This document shows positions 34,359 through 43,375 of a DNA stretch of 64,000 bases, in pieces. The stretch comes from CBDIDH01 sp965277595 (GTDB lineage Bacteria > Planctomycetota > Planctomycetia > Isosphaerales > Isosphaeraceae). The notes under the pieces are model-generated. The model was given only the letters and a program-made list of their open reading frames with translations, did not search any database and was not told where the DNA came from. Position numbers and translations under genes: made by a program. The DNA lies in assembly GCA_965277595.1 (NCBI GenBank), contig CBDIDH010000002.1, positions 1,550,001 to 1,614,000 on the forward strand. The letters run 5' to 3'. The first letter of the stretch is position 1; each line of letters starts with the position of its first letter.

Positions 34359-34901
34359 CGATCGACAGTCCCCCTTTTTTGGAACGAGGCCCCCGTTCGC
34401 GTCTTCCTCGCTCTTCCATTCTCCGCGACTTAACGCCCGCCGTCAATTCGGCTTGCACAGGTCCAGGGCTGTCTCATTCTCAATTGATGAGCAATGACCG
34501 AGAACCGATGACCGAAAAAAAGTCGGCGAGGCTCTTGCCCTTCCTTCCTGCCTTCAATTTTTCTTCGGTCATCGGTCCTTGGTCATTGGTTATTCCCGAG
34601 AAGGAAACAGCCCTGGCACAGGTCGGACGGCTCAGACGACGAGAACGAGGACAAATGACCGAGGAGCATTGGCCGAAAAATCGAGAGCAAAGGCTTACGC
34701 GGTTTCTTCTCGCACACGACCTAATTGATTCAATCATCGGTCCTTTCTTCCTCAAAGATTCGGCCATCCACCCGCCCACCGGCTCTTCTTGCCCTTCCAG
34801 GTTTCCCTGGCGCGCCGATTGCCTGGTTAGTTTGAGGAACCTTTTCCGCGTCCACAGCCGACGCGACCCGCAGCCAGGAACTTGATCTGGGGGAAACGAC
34901 G
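34359..34901. repeat. Intergenic region with a ~170-base nested palindrome
   Basis: At 34454-34625 an outer arm CCAGGGCTGT (34463-34472) pairs with ACAGCCCTGG (34607-34616); inside, ATGACCGAGAACCGATGACC pairs with GGTCATCGGTCCTTGGTCAT. A further ATGACCGAGG word occurs at ~34655. No gene is seen in the 540-base gap, which precedes the HPF gene. Confidence 0.75.
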
Positions 34902-35249
34902 ATGCATTTCCAGGTCCGGACTGACAATCACATCCACAACAGCGAGGAACTCACCGACCGCATTCGCGACGAGGTCGAAGGCGCTCTTTCGCCCCGGTTC
35001 ATCGACCGCGTCCGTCGGGTCGAGGTGTATTTACAGGATTTGAACGGTCACAAGAAGGGGATCGACACGCGCTGTTCGATTGAGGTCAGTCTCGCCGGTC
35101 ATCAGCCCGTCGCCGTTGACGACATTGCCACCAACGTTGACGACGCCGTCCGAGGCGCCGTGGACAAGGCCGTCCGCGCTCTCGACCACATGCTCGACCG
35201 CCTCAACGACCGTCCCGGTCGCGTCTCCATGTCCGGCGAACAGACCTGA
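34902..35249 (+). CDS. HPF/RaiA-family ribosome-associated protein
   Basis: 115 residues. The fold is that of the HPF/RaiA domain: an N-terminal MHFQVRTDNHIHNSEELTDR strand-helix, RRVEVYLQDLNGHKKG, and the second helix region DDAVRGAVDKAVRALDHMLD. These proteins bind the 30S decoding site and stabilise inactive ribosomes in stationary phase. It lacks the long C-terminal dimerisation domain of the long HPF form. It lies upstream of cphA with a palindromic array between them. Confidence 0.88.
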   Translation: MHFQVRTDNHIHNSEELTDRIRDEVEGALSPRFIDRVRRVEVYLQDLNGHKKGIDTRCSIEVSLAGHQPVAVDDIATNVDDAVRGAVDKAVRALDHMLDRLNDRPGRVSMSGEQT

Positions 35250-35280
35250 GCGGTTTCTCTTGAAATTCCCGAAGCCCTTG

Positions 35281-35370
35281 ACAGCAGAGGGCAGAAGGGC
35301 AGAGGGCAGAGGGCAGAGGGCAGGGCAAATCTGCCCTATGTCCTTCTGCCCTCTGCCCTTTGCCTTTCAG
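35281..35370. repeat. GGGCAGA / CTGCCCT palindromic array
   Basis: GGGCAGA words at 35289-35329 face CTGCCCTATGTCCTTCTGCC at 35331-35350 and further CTGCCC words to 35359. It lies between the HPF gene and cphA. Confidence 0.8.
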
Positions 35371-35520
35371 ATCCGCCCGCTTCCCCTCGTCGCGCCTGAA
35401 AAATTCTGTTAGGCTCATTCCCTTTGCGGCAAGAGCCGGAAGGACGACGCGCGACGGTATAAGTGCGGAAAAGGGCAGAGCAGAGCAGACCCAGGCAAGG
35501 CCAAGGGGAGAACTCGCCGT

Positions 35521-38127
35521 ATGGAATTCCGGAAAGTGCTGGCGCTGCGAGGACCGAACATCTGGGCGAGGTTTCCGGTCCTGGAAGCCTGGATCGACCT
35601 GCAAGAGCTGAAGGATTCGCCGTCGAACATCCTGCCGGGCTTCAACGACCGGCTCATGGCCTGGCTGCCGACGATGATCGAGCACCGTTGCGGGCTCGGC
35701 TATCGCGGCGGCTTCTTTGAACGACTCCGCGACGGGACCTATCAGGGGCATATCCTCGAACACGTCACGCTCGAACTTCAAGACCTCGTCGGCACCCCCG
35801 CCGGATACGGCAAGGCGCGCGAGACCGCCGAGGAAGGTGTTTACAAGGTCATCATTGAATACGAAGATGAAACCGTCGGCCGCGCCTGCCTGGAAACCGC
35901 CTTTCGACTCCTTGACGCCGCCGTCAAAAATACGCCCTTCGACGTCGATGCCGAGGTCCGTCGGCTCCGCGCCCTTGCCGCCGAGGTTCTCCCCAAACCC
36001 GGCACCCGCGCGATCATCGAGGCCGCCGGCGCACGCGGAATTCCCGCCCGAAGGCTCGACGACGGCGACCTGATCCTTCTCGGACACGGCGCCCGACAGC
36101 GCAGAGTCCTGGCGACCGAGACCGACCGCACGAGCCTTGTCTCGGCCCAGGTGCTCAGGGACGACGACCTGACCCGCGACCTCCTTCTTGCCGTCGGCGT
36201 TCCCATCCCCGATCGTCGCCGGGCCGATGATGCCGACGACGCCTGGGCGATGGCCGTCAAGGTCGGCCCCCCCGTGACCGTCCGGCCCCTGGGCACAAAC
36301 GGCCTCGGCCCCGGTGTCGCGCGCGGCCTGGAAAACCGCGAGGAAATCGTCGCCGCGTACCATGAGGCCGCCGCCGGAGGCCGCGGAGTGATCGTCGAGC
36401 AAGACGCCCCCCGAGGCGCGGAACACCGCCTCCTGGTCGTCAACGGCCGACTCGTCGCGGCGGCCCTGCGCGAGCCCGCGCACGTCGTCGGCGATGGCAA
36501 ATCGACCATCTCCGCGCTTGTCTCCGCGCTCAACGCCGACCCGCACCGGGGCGACGGCCTGATGACCGCCTTGAAGACCGTCGAGATCGATCACGACCTT
36601 CTTGCCCGCCAGGACCAGAGCGCGGAATCGGTCCCCGCGCTGGGGCGTCGGGTCTTTCTCGGCTCCTCGCTCGAACCGTCGGAAGGGGGCTTCGCGGTCG
36701 ACGTCACGGCGACGGTTCACCCCGCCGTCGCCGCCTGCGCGGAAGACGCCGCGCGCGTCGTCGGGCTTGACGTGGCCGGAATCGACGTCATGGCGGCCGA
36801 CCTCTCCTGGCCGCTGGAAGACCAGCGCGGCCTGGTCGTCGCGATCCGATCGGGACCGGGTCTTCAACCGCATCTCCCCCCCTCGGCGCCGCCGCGACCC
36901 GTCGCCGAGGCGATTCTTGACGGCCTCTTTCCCGACGGCCAGACCGGCCGGATTCCCACGGTCGGCGTGACTGGCGTCAACGGCAAGACCACCGTGACCC
37001 GCCTGATTGCCCGGATCGTCCGGGCGACCGGCAAGACCGTCGGAATGACCTGCACCGACGGCATTTACATCAACGACCGCCGTCTCGAAACCGGCGACTG
37101 TAGCGGTCCCAAGAGTGCCCGGAACATCCTGGTCAACCCCTCGGTCGAGGCCGCCGTGCTGGAGACGGCGCGCGGCGGCATTCTCCGCGAAGGGCTCGGC
37201 TATGACCGGGCCGACGTCTCGGTCATCACCAACGTCGGCGAGGGCGATCACCTTGGCCTCGGCGACATCATGACCCTGGACCGCCTCGCCTACGTCAAGA
37301 GTACGCTGATCGACGTGGTTTACCCCGGCGGCACCGCCGTTTTGAACGCGGCCGACCCCCTCGTCGCGGCGATGCGCGAGACCTGCAAAGGCTCGGTCTT
37401 TTACTTCGCCCGCGACGCGGAGAACCCCATGATCGTCGCCCATCGCGCCAAAAACGGCCGCGCCGCGTTCGTCCGCGAGAATGCCGTCATTCTGGCCGAA
37501 GGCGACCGCGAAGATACTCTGATTGACCTTGCCCGGGTCCCCCTGACGCTCGGCGGCAGGATCGGCTTCCAGGTGGAAAACGTCCTCTCCGCGTCGGCCG
37601 CGGCCCGGGCGCTTGGCGTTCCCGATGAGACGATCCGGGCCACGCTCGAAACCTTTGACAGCGACATGTCGCAGGCGCCCGGCCGGTTCAACGTGGTTGA
37701 GGTGAACGGGGCCACGGTGATCCTTGACTTCGGCCACAATCCCTCGGCCATCGCCGCGCTTGTCGATGCGGTCAACGGATTTCCAAACCCCTCGCGCACG
37801 GTCGTCTTTTCCGCCGACGGCGACCGCCCCGACGACGCGATCGTCCGCCAGGCCGCGCTTCTTGGCGACGCCTTTGACCGCGTCTTGCTCTACGAGGAGC
37901 CCGCCCGATTCCGGGGCCGAGCCAAGGGCGAAACCTTCGCCCTGCTACGTCAAGGTCTGGCCACGGGCCGCCGGGTCCAGGAGATCCGCGAGATCGACGG
38001 CGAGCTTGCCGCCGTCGATCTCGCCTTCCGCTCCTTGACGCCCGGCGACCTCGTCCTGATCCAGATCGACGCCGTCGAGGCCGTCCTTGAACACGTGAAG
38101 CCGTTCATTCACGCTCGCGATCAATGA
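35521..38127 (+). CDS. cphA: Cyanophycin synthetase-family protein
   Basis: 868 residues in the standard order: N domain (FRKVLALRGPNIWARFPVLE ... GHILEHVTLELQDLVG), ATP-grasp domain (~200-470) and Mur-ligase-like domain with Walker A GVTGVNGKTTVT at ~481-492 plus TDGIYINDRRLETGDCSGPK and ETARGGILREGLGYD. CphA polymerises Asp and Arg into cyanophycin, a nitrogen store, using ATP at both sites. The ATP-grasp metal loop usually read EVNAAPG is here AIRSGPG, and the usual Lys-Pro is Arg-Pro (see findings). No cyanophycinase gene is adjacent. Confidence 0.92.
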   Translation: MEFRKVLALRGPNIWARFPVLEAWIDLQELKDSPSNILPGFNDRLMAWLPTMIEHRCGLGYRGGFFERLRDGTYQGHILEHVTLELQDLVGTPAGYGKARETAEEGVYKVIIEYEDETVGRACLETAFRLLDAAVKNTPFDVDAEVRRLRALAAEVLPKPGTRAIIEAAGARGIPARRLDDGDLILLGHGARQRRVLATETDRTSLVSAQVLRDDDLTRDLLLAVGVPIPDRRRADDADDAWAMAVKVGPPVTVRPLGTNGLGPGVARGLENREEIVAAYHEAAAGGRGVIVEQDAPRGAEHRLLVVNGRLVAAALREPAHVVGDGKSTISALVSALNADPHRGDGLMTALKTVEIDHDLLARQDQSAESVPALGRRVFLGSSLEPSEGGFAVDVTATVHPAVAACAEDAARVVGLDVAGIDVMAADLSWPLEDQRGLVVAIRSGPGLQPHLPPSAPPRPVAEAILDGLFPDGQTGRIPTVGVTGVNGKTTVTRLIARIVRATGKTVGMTCTDGIYINDRRLETGDCSGPKSARNILVNPSVEAAVLETARGGILREGLGYDRADVSVITNVGEGDHLGLGDIMTLDRLAYVKSTLIDVVYPGGTAVLNAADPLVAAMRETCKGSVFYFARDAENPMIVAHRAKNGRAAFVRENAVILAEGDREDTLIDLARVPLTLGGRIGFQVENVLSASAAARALGVPDETIRATLETFDSDMSQAPGRFNVVEVNGATVILDFGHNPSAIAALVDAVNGFPNPSRTVVFSADGDRPDDAIVRQAALLGDAFDRVLLYEEPARFRGRAKGETFALLRQGLATGRRVQEIREIDGELAAVDLAFRSLTPGDLVLIQIDAVEAVLEHVKPFIHARDQ

Positions 38128-38322
38128 CCGATGACCAGGATATTTTGGTCCTCGGTCATTGGTCATTAGGGTTTTTGCGTATTAGGGACTGTTTTTGACG
38201 TAAGGTCAAAGGACACAAGGACAAAGGGCGGATTTCCCCTTTTGTCCCATGTCCTTCTGCCCTTTGACCTTACGTCTATTCCGCAACAACCCTATTGGTC
38301 ATTGGTCCTCGGTCCTCGGTCA
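38122..38322. repeat. Nested palindrome between convergent cphA and FKBP genes
   Basis: Several inverted pairs lie inside each other: CAATGACCGATGACC (38122) against GGTCCTCGGTCATT, and again against ATTGGTCATTGGTCCTCGG at 38294; AGGGTTTTTGCG (38168) against CGCAACAACCCT (38282); and a perfect 16-base pair GACGTAAGGTCAAAGG (38197-38212) against CCTTTGACCTTACGTC (38261-38276). The cphA stop codon lies inside the first word. It can serve as a two-way terminator. Confidence 0.88.
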
Positions 38323-38325
38323 TTT

Positions 38326-39147
38326 TCATGAAATCGACGCCAGCGTCACCTCAAAGACCAGCGTCGAGTTCGCCGGAATGGTTCCAGTAGGCGTATTGCC
38401 ATACCCTTCCGCCGCCGGGATCTGAATAACCCGCGACTCACCAGCCTGCATGCCCGTCGTTCCGGCGTCAAAGCCGGGGATCACGTCCCCCGCGCCCAGC
38501 GTGAAGCTGAAGGGCGTCCCGCCATCGTTCACCGAGTCATCGAAAATGTGGCCATTCTTGGCGAGATAACCCGTATACAGCACGTTCGCCGTCTGACCCG
38601 ACGCGATTGCCGGTCCGCTGCCTGGTACGACCGTCGCGTATTTCACTCCGCCGGTCAGCGTCGTATAGGCGGGCGTGCTCACGCTGAACGCTTTCGATGC
38701 GTGGCTCTTCTGAAAGGACGTCCCCGCGCTCGGCAGAAACGAGGCGCTGACGGTGTGTTTACCAAAATAATACGCGGCGCCGCCGGGCTGCGGAGTCATC
38801 GTATATGTGGCCGTGCTGGTCGCGAACCGCGCGTTCGCGGACGTCGACGGCACCAGCGTCGCCGATCCAATAACCGATCCGTGATCGCTGATATTCACCG
38901 TCCCCTGTGGCGAACCGGCCGCGGCCGGTCCTCGAACGGTCACCGTGAACGTCACCGGCTGGCCGAGCGTTCCGGCGCTGACGGCCAGCGTCGTGGTCGT
39001 CGCCGCCCTCTGCATCGCGAATGCGGCCACCTCGGCGGCCTGCGTCTGCACTCCCGCCGACAGAACCACCCGGCTTTCCAGGGTTTCCGTCAACACCGAA
39101 AAACAGCCCGGCGCGAATCGCGTACGCGTCTTGCGCATTCTCATCAT
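38326..39147 (-). CDS. Secreted FKBP-type peptidyl-prolyl isomerase with Ig-like domain
   Basis: 273 residues. The basic N terminus (MRMRKTRTRF) and LTETLESRVVLSA form the planctomycete LExLExR-type export motif. Residues ~55-165 are a bacterial Ig-like beta-sandwich (TTTTLAVSAGTLGQPVTFTV). Residues ~175-273 are FKBP: YTGYLAKNGHIFDDSVNDGG, FTLGAGDVIPGFDAGTTGM, PAAEGYGN and PANSTLVFEVTL. FKBPs speed X-Pro isomerisation; here it would act outside the cytoplasm. ATG 39147 or 39138 are both possible starts. Confidence 0.9.
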   Translation of the reverse strand: MMRMRKTRTRFAPGCFSVLTETLESRVVLSAGVQTQAAEVAAFAMQRAATTTTLAVSAGTLGQPVTFTVTVRGPAAAGSPQGTVNISDHGSVIGSATLVPSTSANARFATSTATYTMTPQPGGAAYYFGKHTVSASFLPSAGTSFQKSHASKAFSVSTPAYTTLTGGVKYATVVPGSGPAIASGQTANVLYTGYLAKNGHIFDDSVNDGGTPFSFTLGAGDVIPGFDAGTTGMQAGESRVIQIPAAEGYGNTPTGTIPANSTLVFEVTLASIS

Positions 39148-39365
39148 CCTTGCGGAAAGGTGCGAAAAAGGCCGACAGTCGGCGCCTATTCCATTCGATT
39201 CCATTCGAATATGGTGCGATTCGCGAAGGGCCTGTCAGTATAGCGAGCCTTTCCCCAGGGGATACCGAAGTTTTTACAATCGTGCAGGCACTTGATGACT
39301 TGCCGGGGTGTGGTGTCCTGGCCGCCGTCTTATTCTCGAACAATCTCTCCGTGCCGCGTACCCAT

Positions 39366-39977
39366 TCAATCATCGCCGCCGATCAATCCGGCGAAGACAC
39401 TCAGAACGCCGCCGCCAATCAGAAAGAGCGGATAAAAAAAGAGCCGCCCGGCCATGAGACCGACCACCAGCCAGATGGTCCCACCGGTCAACGAGCAGAG
39501 TCCGCCCAGGAATTTGCTACTGGTAAGCCGTCGACCAACAAAATTGCCGACCTTGGAAGCCTTCGGTTTTTTCGGCTTTTTTGGCTTCGAGACATCGACC
39601 GAGCTTTTCTTACCCGTCGTCAAGTTATAGCCGCAGTCAACGCAAAAGGTCGCGTCCCGCGAGGGTAAGGGCTTTGAACAATTCGGACAGGGCCGACCGC
39701 GCTGCGCCCGAGCCGGTGGCGAATCGACTTTCTCATCAAGTTCATAAAGATGGGAGGGCGCCTGATCCTCAAGGCTCGACGAGGCCCTGACCTTCGGCGA
39801 CGTCGTCGTCTTTGCCGTTGAGGCCGATTGCTTGACGGGAGCGGGAGTTCGCGCCTCGGCGGGTCGAGCACCGGGAATGCTCATGACATTTCCGCACTCT
39901 TTACACCGCGCCCGTTTGCCCGCATGTTCATCCGCGGCCCGAAGAATCTTTCCGCATTCGCATGGAAACTGAATCAT
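39366..39977 (-). CDS. Zinc-ribbon protein with C-terminal membrane helices
   Basis: 203 residues. Two zinc knuckle pairs: CECGK...CKECG at ~6-28 and CPNCSK...CVDCGYN at ~97-117. A Lys/Pro-rich linker (KPKKPKKPKASK) leads to two membrane helices at ~150-198 (LTGGTIWLVVGLMAG and YPLFLIGGGVLSVFAGLIGG). The domain order is common in planctomycete and cyanobacterial hypothetical proteins. The ribbons face the cytoplasm if the Lys-rich segment stays inside. The role is unknown. Confidence 0.8.
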   Translation of the reverse strand: MIQFPCECGKILRAADEHAGKRARCKECGNVMSIPGARPAEARTPAPVKQSASTAKTTTSPKVRASSSLEDQAPSHLYELDEKVDSPPARAQRGRPCPNCSKPLPSRDATFCVDCGYNLTTGKKSSVDVSKPKKPKKPKASKVGNFVGRRLTSSKFLGGLCSLTGGTIWLVVGLMAGRLFFYPLFLIGGGVLSVFAGLIGGDD

Positions 39978-41005
39978 GCGGATCCGTCCCGTAAAAACGT
40001 CTGGTCAGTCCCCTTCGCCCAGGTTGCGGACGCCGTACCTCACGCACTGGGCCACGGTTTGGAGAACGCCGATCCGATCACCGTATTCATGTTTTCCAGG
40101 ATTTGCAATGGAAAAAACCACGCGACGAACGAGGCAATCGGCGGCCGTCTAGCGTTTCATGAACGCGTGGATTAAACGCTTGATCCGTCAGGCGTCGTAT
40201 CAATCGACACGCGCCGATGTCGTTACAATGCCAGTCCCTGAGGCAGCAATGAACTCCATTGACCGTGGACGACAGGTTTTTCATAATGATACCTTGGCCC
40301 GAACCGCATGCGCCACGCCCTTGCCGCCATTGCTGCTTTGAGAGGCTGTCCGCGTAGAGGAACTTATCCCAAAACCTCTGGCTGGATCAACCGATCCGCT
40401 GGCTATTGACGGCGATCGTGCTTGTCTTTGGCCTTGGAGGGCAGGGGCAGGGGCAGGCGTCGGCCTCGTCGATCACATAGGCTCAATTTGTCGAAGCCGA
40501 AAAGCATGCTCAGTATTGCAAGTGCGGCACATGCCGGGGCAAGTCGTGTTGCCGCGAGCCTCGGAATTTGAAGGTTCCGCCCCTCTCGACACCAGTCGCC
40601 ATCTCGACCCAAACCAACGCCGGCCCGTGCCTGAACGCGGCGCCTTGTGATGAATCCGGGATGCCGGATCTCTCACCGGTCGGCCCCCTTGGCAGGATCG
40701 CCGCGCTCGCAATCCGAGACGTTCTCGTGCCCGATCTGTTGGCGCGGTTCCTCGACTCTCCCACCCTTTGCGTCCTGCCCGCGCGACGCCCTTCCCGTCT
40801 CGATAAGCCGCCGCGACGACTCGCCCTCGCCTGATCTCATCTCAGGTCATCGTCAAAGTGAACGTTTTGAGTTCCCCCTCGCATCCAGATGCGCGGGTGC
40901 GGAACTAGTTACGTTTTGACATTGTTTCAAACTCCTCGCCGACCGTGGCCTGACGCCTCGCCGGCGCCATATTGGTTTGCGCGCATACTCTCTTGAGGTA
41001 ATTTG
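39978..41005. other. Long intergenic region, no credible gene
   Basis: About 1 kb before the truncated pseudopilin gene. Short frames on both strands lack family signals and ribosome sites. AACTTATCCCAAAACCTCTG at ~40361-40380 recalls the terminal part of some IS5-type elements, but I could not find a matching second end. GAGG just before ATG 41006 is the pseudopilin ribosome site. Confidence 0.5.
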
Positions 41006-41236
41006 ATGTCCCGCCTCCGCGGCTTTACCTTGATCGAATTGCTTGTGGTGATTGCGATCATCGCCATTCTGATCGCTTTGCTCTTGCCCGTCGTTCAGGC
41101 TGCCCGAGAGGCGGCGAGGCGTGCCCAGTGCACGAACAACCTCAAGCAGCTTGGTTTTGCCCTGCACAACGATGAGGGCGTCTGGAATGTCTTGCCATCG
41201 GGCCGTTACGGATGCCCGTATCTCTCTTCAGCATGA
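41006..41236 (+). pseudogene. Truncated DUF1559 type II secretion pseudopilin
   Basis: 76 residues: the prepilin start RGFTLIELLVVIAIIAILIA, then LLPVVQAAREAARRAQCTNN and LKQLGFALHN. This is the N terminus of the planctomycete DUF1559 family, which normally extends to ~300 residues with an H-X9-DG C-terminal domain. Here the frame ends after a foreign GRYGCPYLSSA tail. The 5' part and ribosome site are intact, so a short pilin stub could be made. Confidence 0.85.
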
Positions 41237-41364
41237 TGAAGCGTCGGCTGGGGAGTGCCGTCCGTGGCCGCAGCTACGGGGTCCGGTGTCGCGACCTGTG
41301 GTTGGCGGTCTTGACCCACAACATCATGCTGGAACGCCGAGCTTGACGGGCTTTTCCACAGAGC

Positions 41365-41396
41365 AAATTGACACCAATTTTTCGACACCAATTCTT
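41365..41396. repeat. Double MITE-like end (copy R8)
   Basis: AAATTGACACCAATTTTTCG followed by ACACCAATTC: two copies of one end of the element and no core. It lies between the pseudopilin stub and the next gene. Confidence 0.7.
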
Positions 41397-41480
41397 CTTG
41401 GTCGAATGAGAGTCAATTTTGGAGTAGAAACGAAACTTTCCTATTGCTCGGTATCAGGAGAGGGCCGATCTGGAGTCCCT

Positions 41481-42098
41481 ATGGGGTTGTGCTTACGCTA
41501 TCAGGCGATGCCCGAGAGCACCGCACTTTACCAGCAGTTGCTTGTAGATCGCCGGATCGCGGCGCTGTTCGCAAGGCTGTATAACTATGGGAGTGGGCCG
41601 TTCGCGCCCACGACCTTGCACATCGAGGATCTCGCCGATGCCTTGGACTACCTCGCCGCGCACTCCGAACTTTTCGAGTCCCGAGAGCAGGTCGAGGAGG
41701 CGGCCAGACGCCTCTTCGACATGGTAAACCGCGCGACCGCCAGGTCTCCGGGCCTGGAGGCTCGCGGTGCTTACATCGAGAAGTCGCACGACACGATCAA
41801 GGAGCGGTTGGTTGAGGAGATGCGGAAGCGGGGTGATTACGATGAGGGCGATGAGGATCTGCTGGAGCAGTTGCTCTACGGGTGGGGCGACGAAGAATTC
41901 CCGAAGCTCGCAGGATATACGCTGCTAACGGTGCTGCCCGCGTCGGTCGTGAGCGACGGTGCGGAATTGCTCCGCCTGTTCGCAGTTGATGCTCTGTTCG
42001 GGAACCCCGACGACCACCTCCGAGAGGATTACGGCCCGTGGAGGGAGATGTACTTTGGGGCCGCCGAACGGGGGGAAGTGGTCCTCATCGGCGGTTAA
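41481..42098 (+). CDS. Hypothetical protein
   Basis: 205 residues: MGLCLRYQAMPESTALYQQL, then LFARLYNYGSGPFAPTTLHI, ending WREMYFGAAERGEVVLIGG. The start at 41481 is set by GGAG a few bases upstream; the longer open frame would read through the pseudopilin remnant. It is a soluble, acidic, mostly helical protein. The short start MGL.L.YQA and even spacing of helices recall small proteins of the DUF1877 type, but I cannot assign it. Confidence 0.65.
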   Translation: MGLCLRYQAMPESTALYQQLLVDRRIAALFARLYNYGSGPFAPTTLHIEDLADALDYLAAHSELFESREQVEEAARRLFDMVNRATARSPGLEARGAYIEKSHDTIKERLVEEMRKRGDYDEGDEDLLEQLLYGWGDEEFPKLAGYTLLTVLPASVVSDGAELLRLFAVDALFGNPDDHLREDYGPWREMYFGAAERGEVVLIGG

Positions 42099-42264
42099 CA
42101 TTCAGTGACGCAGGCTGAGTCGCGAACCCCCCGAACCCGTACCGGGTCACGACCAACCCGACCGAATTCCTTCGTGCGCCTGGGGTGAAGTATAGACGAA
42201 ATTTGTCAGCGATATTCCTACCGAATCGGCAGCAGGCGGCTTCATAGCGATATCCGGTTACTCG

Positions 42265-43092
42265 TTAGGGTGTTCGCGCTCCGATCTGTTCTGGATCGGA
42301 GAGTTTTAGACCGAAGACTGATTCGAGTTCCTGCCGCGCAATACGCAGCCATTCGATTATAAAATTATGATATCTCGCTGTGATTGATTGTAGTGATTGC
42401 TCAGTGTCGTATGCAACGTGGCCAGTCCAGGGATCGAAGATGACATCCTTCATGGGCTGCTTAGGATCCATCTTGATGACGTGGTAGGGGTAGCCAGGAG
42501 TTTGACCAACCGAGACGGAATGACGATGTTTGGTCGCATCGTGATACTCAATAATCACAGCAAGCAGATTGCGATTAACCGACCAGTGATCGCAAATCTT
42601 CGGGAAGCGTCCACTGCAAGCGGGATAAGCGGAAAACTTCGAGGAGTGTGCGGTAGGCTGGTCGAGGAGGTTAGTCGGTGTGATTCGTTTCAGTTTCGCG
42701 TGATCAGTGATGTCGATAAAGCCTCCCGGATCAAGTAGGTACCCCAACGCGTTGAGCGCGTTGGTGAAGCACTCCAAGGATGAATCCATTGCGAAAAAGA
42801 GCACGCCAACGTAGCTTTCCCAGACCACATTCCATTTGTTACGCAGTCTCGGGTCACTCGCATCTGCAAGAGGTGCCGTTCCTCCGCCGACGGTATTCAG
42901 CCGCGCGTAATCCCGGTCAAGGGACACGATTCGGGCCATCATCGCGCGGATGGGATATCGATAAGTAAGAATCCAATTACGCGGTTTTGAATACTTGGCC
43001 TCATCGAGAAGAACCTTTCCAAGCTCCCACAACTGTTCTCCGATCAATAAGGCTTCGTCGAAATTGAGAGGAATGGTAGGAGGTGGGAACAC
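42265..43092 (-). CDS. Hypothetical protein
   Basis: 275 residues, soluble. The N-terminal half is helical (FDEALLIGEQLWELGKVLLD ... NALNALGYLLDPGGFIDI). The second half has YHDATKHRHSVSVGQ and MKDVIFDPWTGHVAYDTEQS. The pattern of an N-terminal helical bundle with a conserved H-D/H-x-x-x-K-H region recalls Cthe-type or HEPN-like hypothetical proteins, but I see no RxxxxH motif. Lower GC than neighbours. Confidence 0.6.
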   Translation of the reverse strand: MFPPPTIPLNFDEALLIGEQLWELGKVLLDEAKYSKPRNWILTYRYPIRAMMARIVSLDRDYARLNTVGGGTAPLADASDPRLRNKWNVVWESYVGVLFFAMDSSLECFTNALNALGYLLDPGGFIDITDHAKLKRITPTNLLDQPTAHSSKFSAYPACSGRFPKICDHWSVNRNLLAVIIEYHDATKHRHSVSVGQTPGYPYHVIKMDPKQPMKDVIFDPWTGHVAYDTEQSLQSITARYHNFIIEWLRIARQELESVFGLKLSDPEQIGARTP

Positions 43093-43178
43093 GATCGATC
43101 TCCGCAGGCGTAGTCAGGTCCATGAAATGCCCCGGACATCTGACGCGCAAAGACAGAGGCAGGTTCACGAGGTAGCAT

Positions 43179-43284
43179 AATTGGTGTCACGCATAATTGG
43201 CGTCAATTCATCTTTCGCCAACATTAGCCTGGCCGATTCCGTAACCTGGAAGAGAGAAACGAATTGATAATAATCTCCTCCCAA
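43179..43284 (+). repeat. MITE-like element with doubled left end (copy R9)
   Basis: The left end ATAATTGGTGTCACGC is followed by a second ATAATTGGCGTCAATTCATC. The core (CGCCAACATTAGCCTGGCCG, ATTCCGTAACCTGGAAGAGA) is well preserved, and the right end is AACGAATTGATAATAATCTC, partly worn. Confidence 0.85.
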
Positions 43285-43375
43285 TGCACTCCGAGGATCG
43301 AGGCGCTCTCACAAGGGAAGGACCGAAATCCACGCGGGACCGCCCGCGCGAAATCCGCGAGTGATGATGCCTCGG

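Noticed and set aside
35203..37737. An 844-codon minus-strand frame over cphA
   Set aside because: Antisense shadow caused by high GC at third positions; CphA on the plus strand has full domain structure.
40361..40480. Possible IS5-type element end in the 40 kb gap
   Set aside because: Only one end-like word was found, and there is no transposase fragment or second end.
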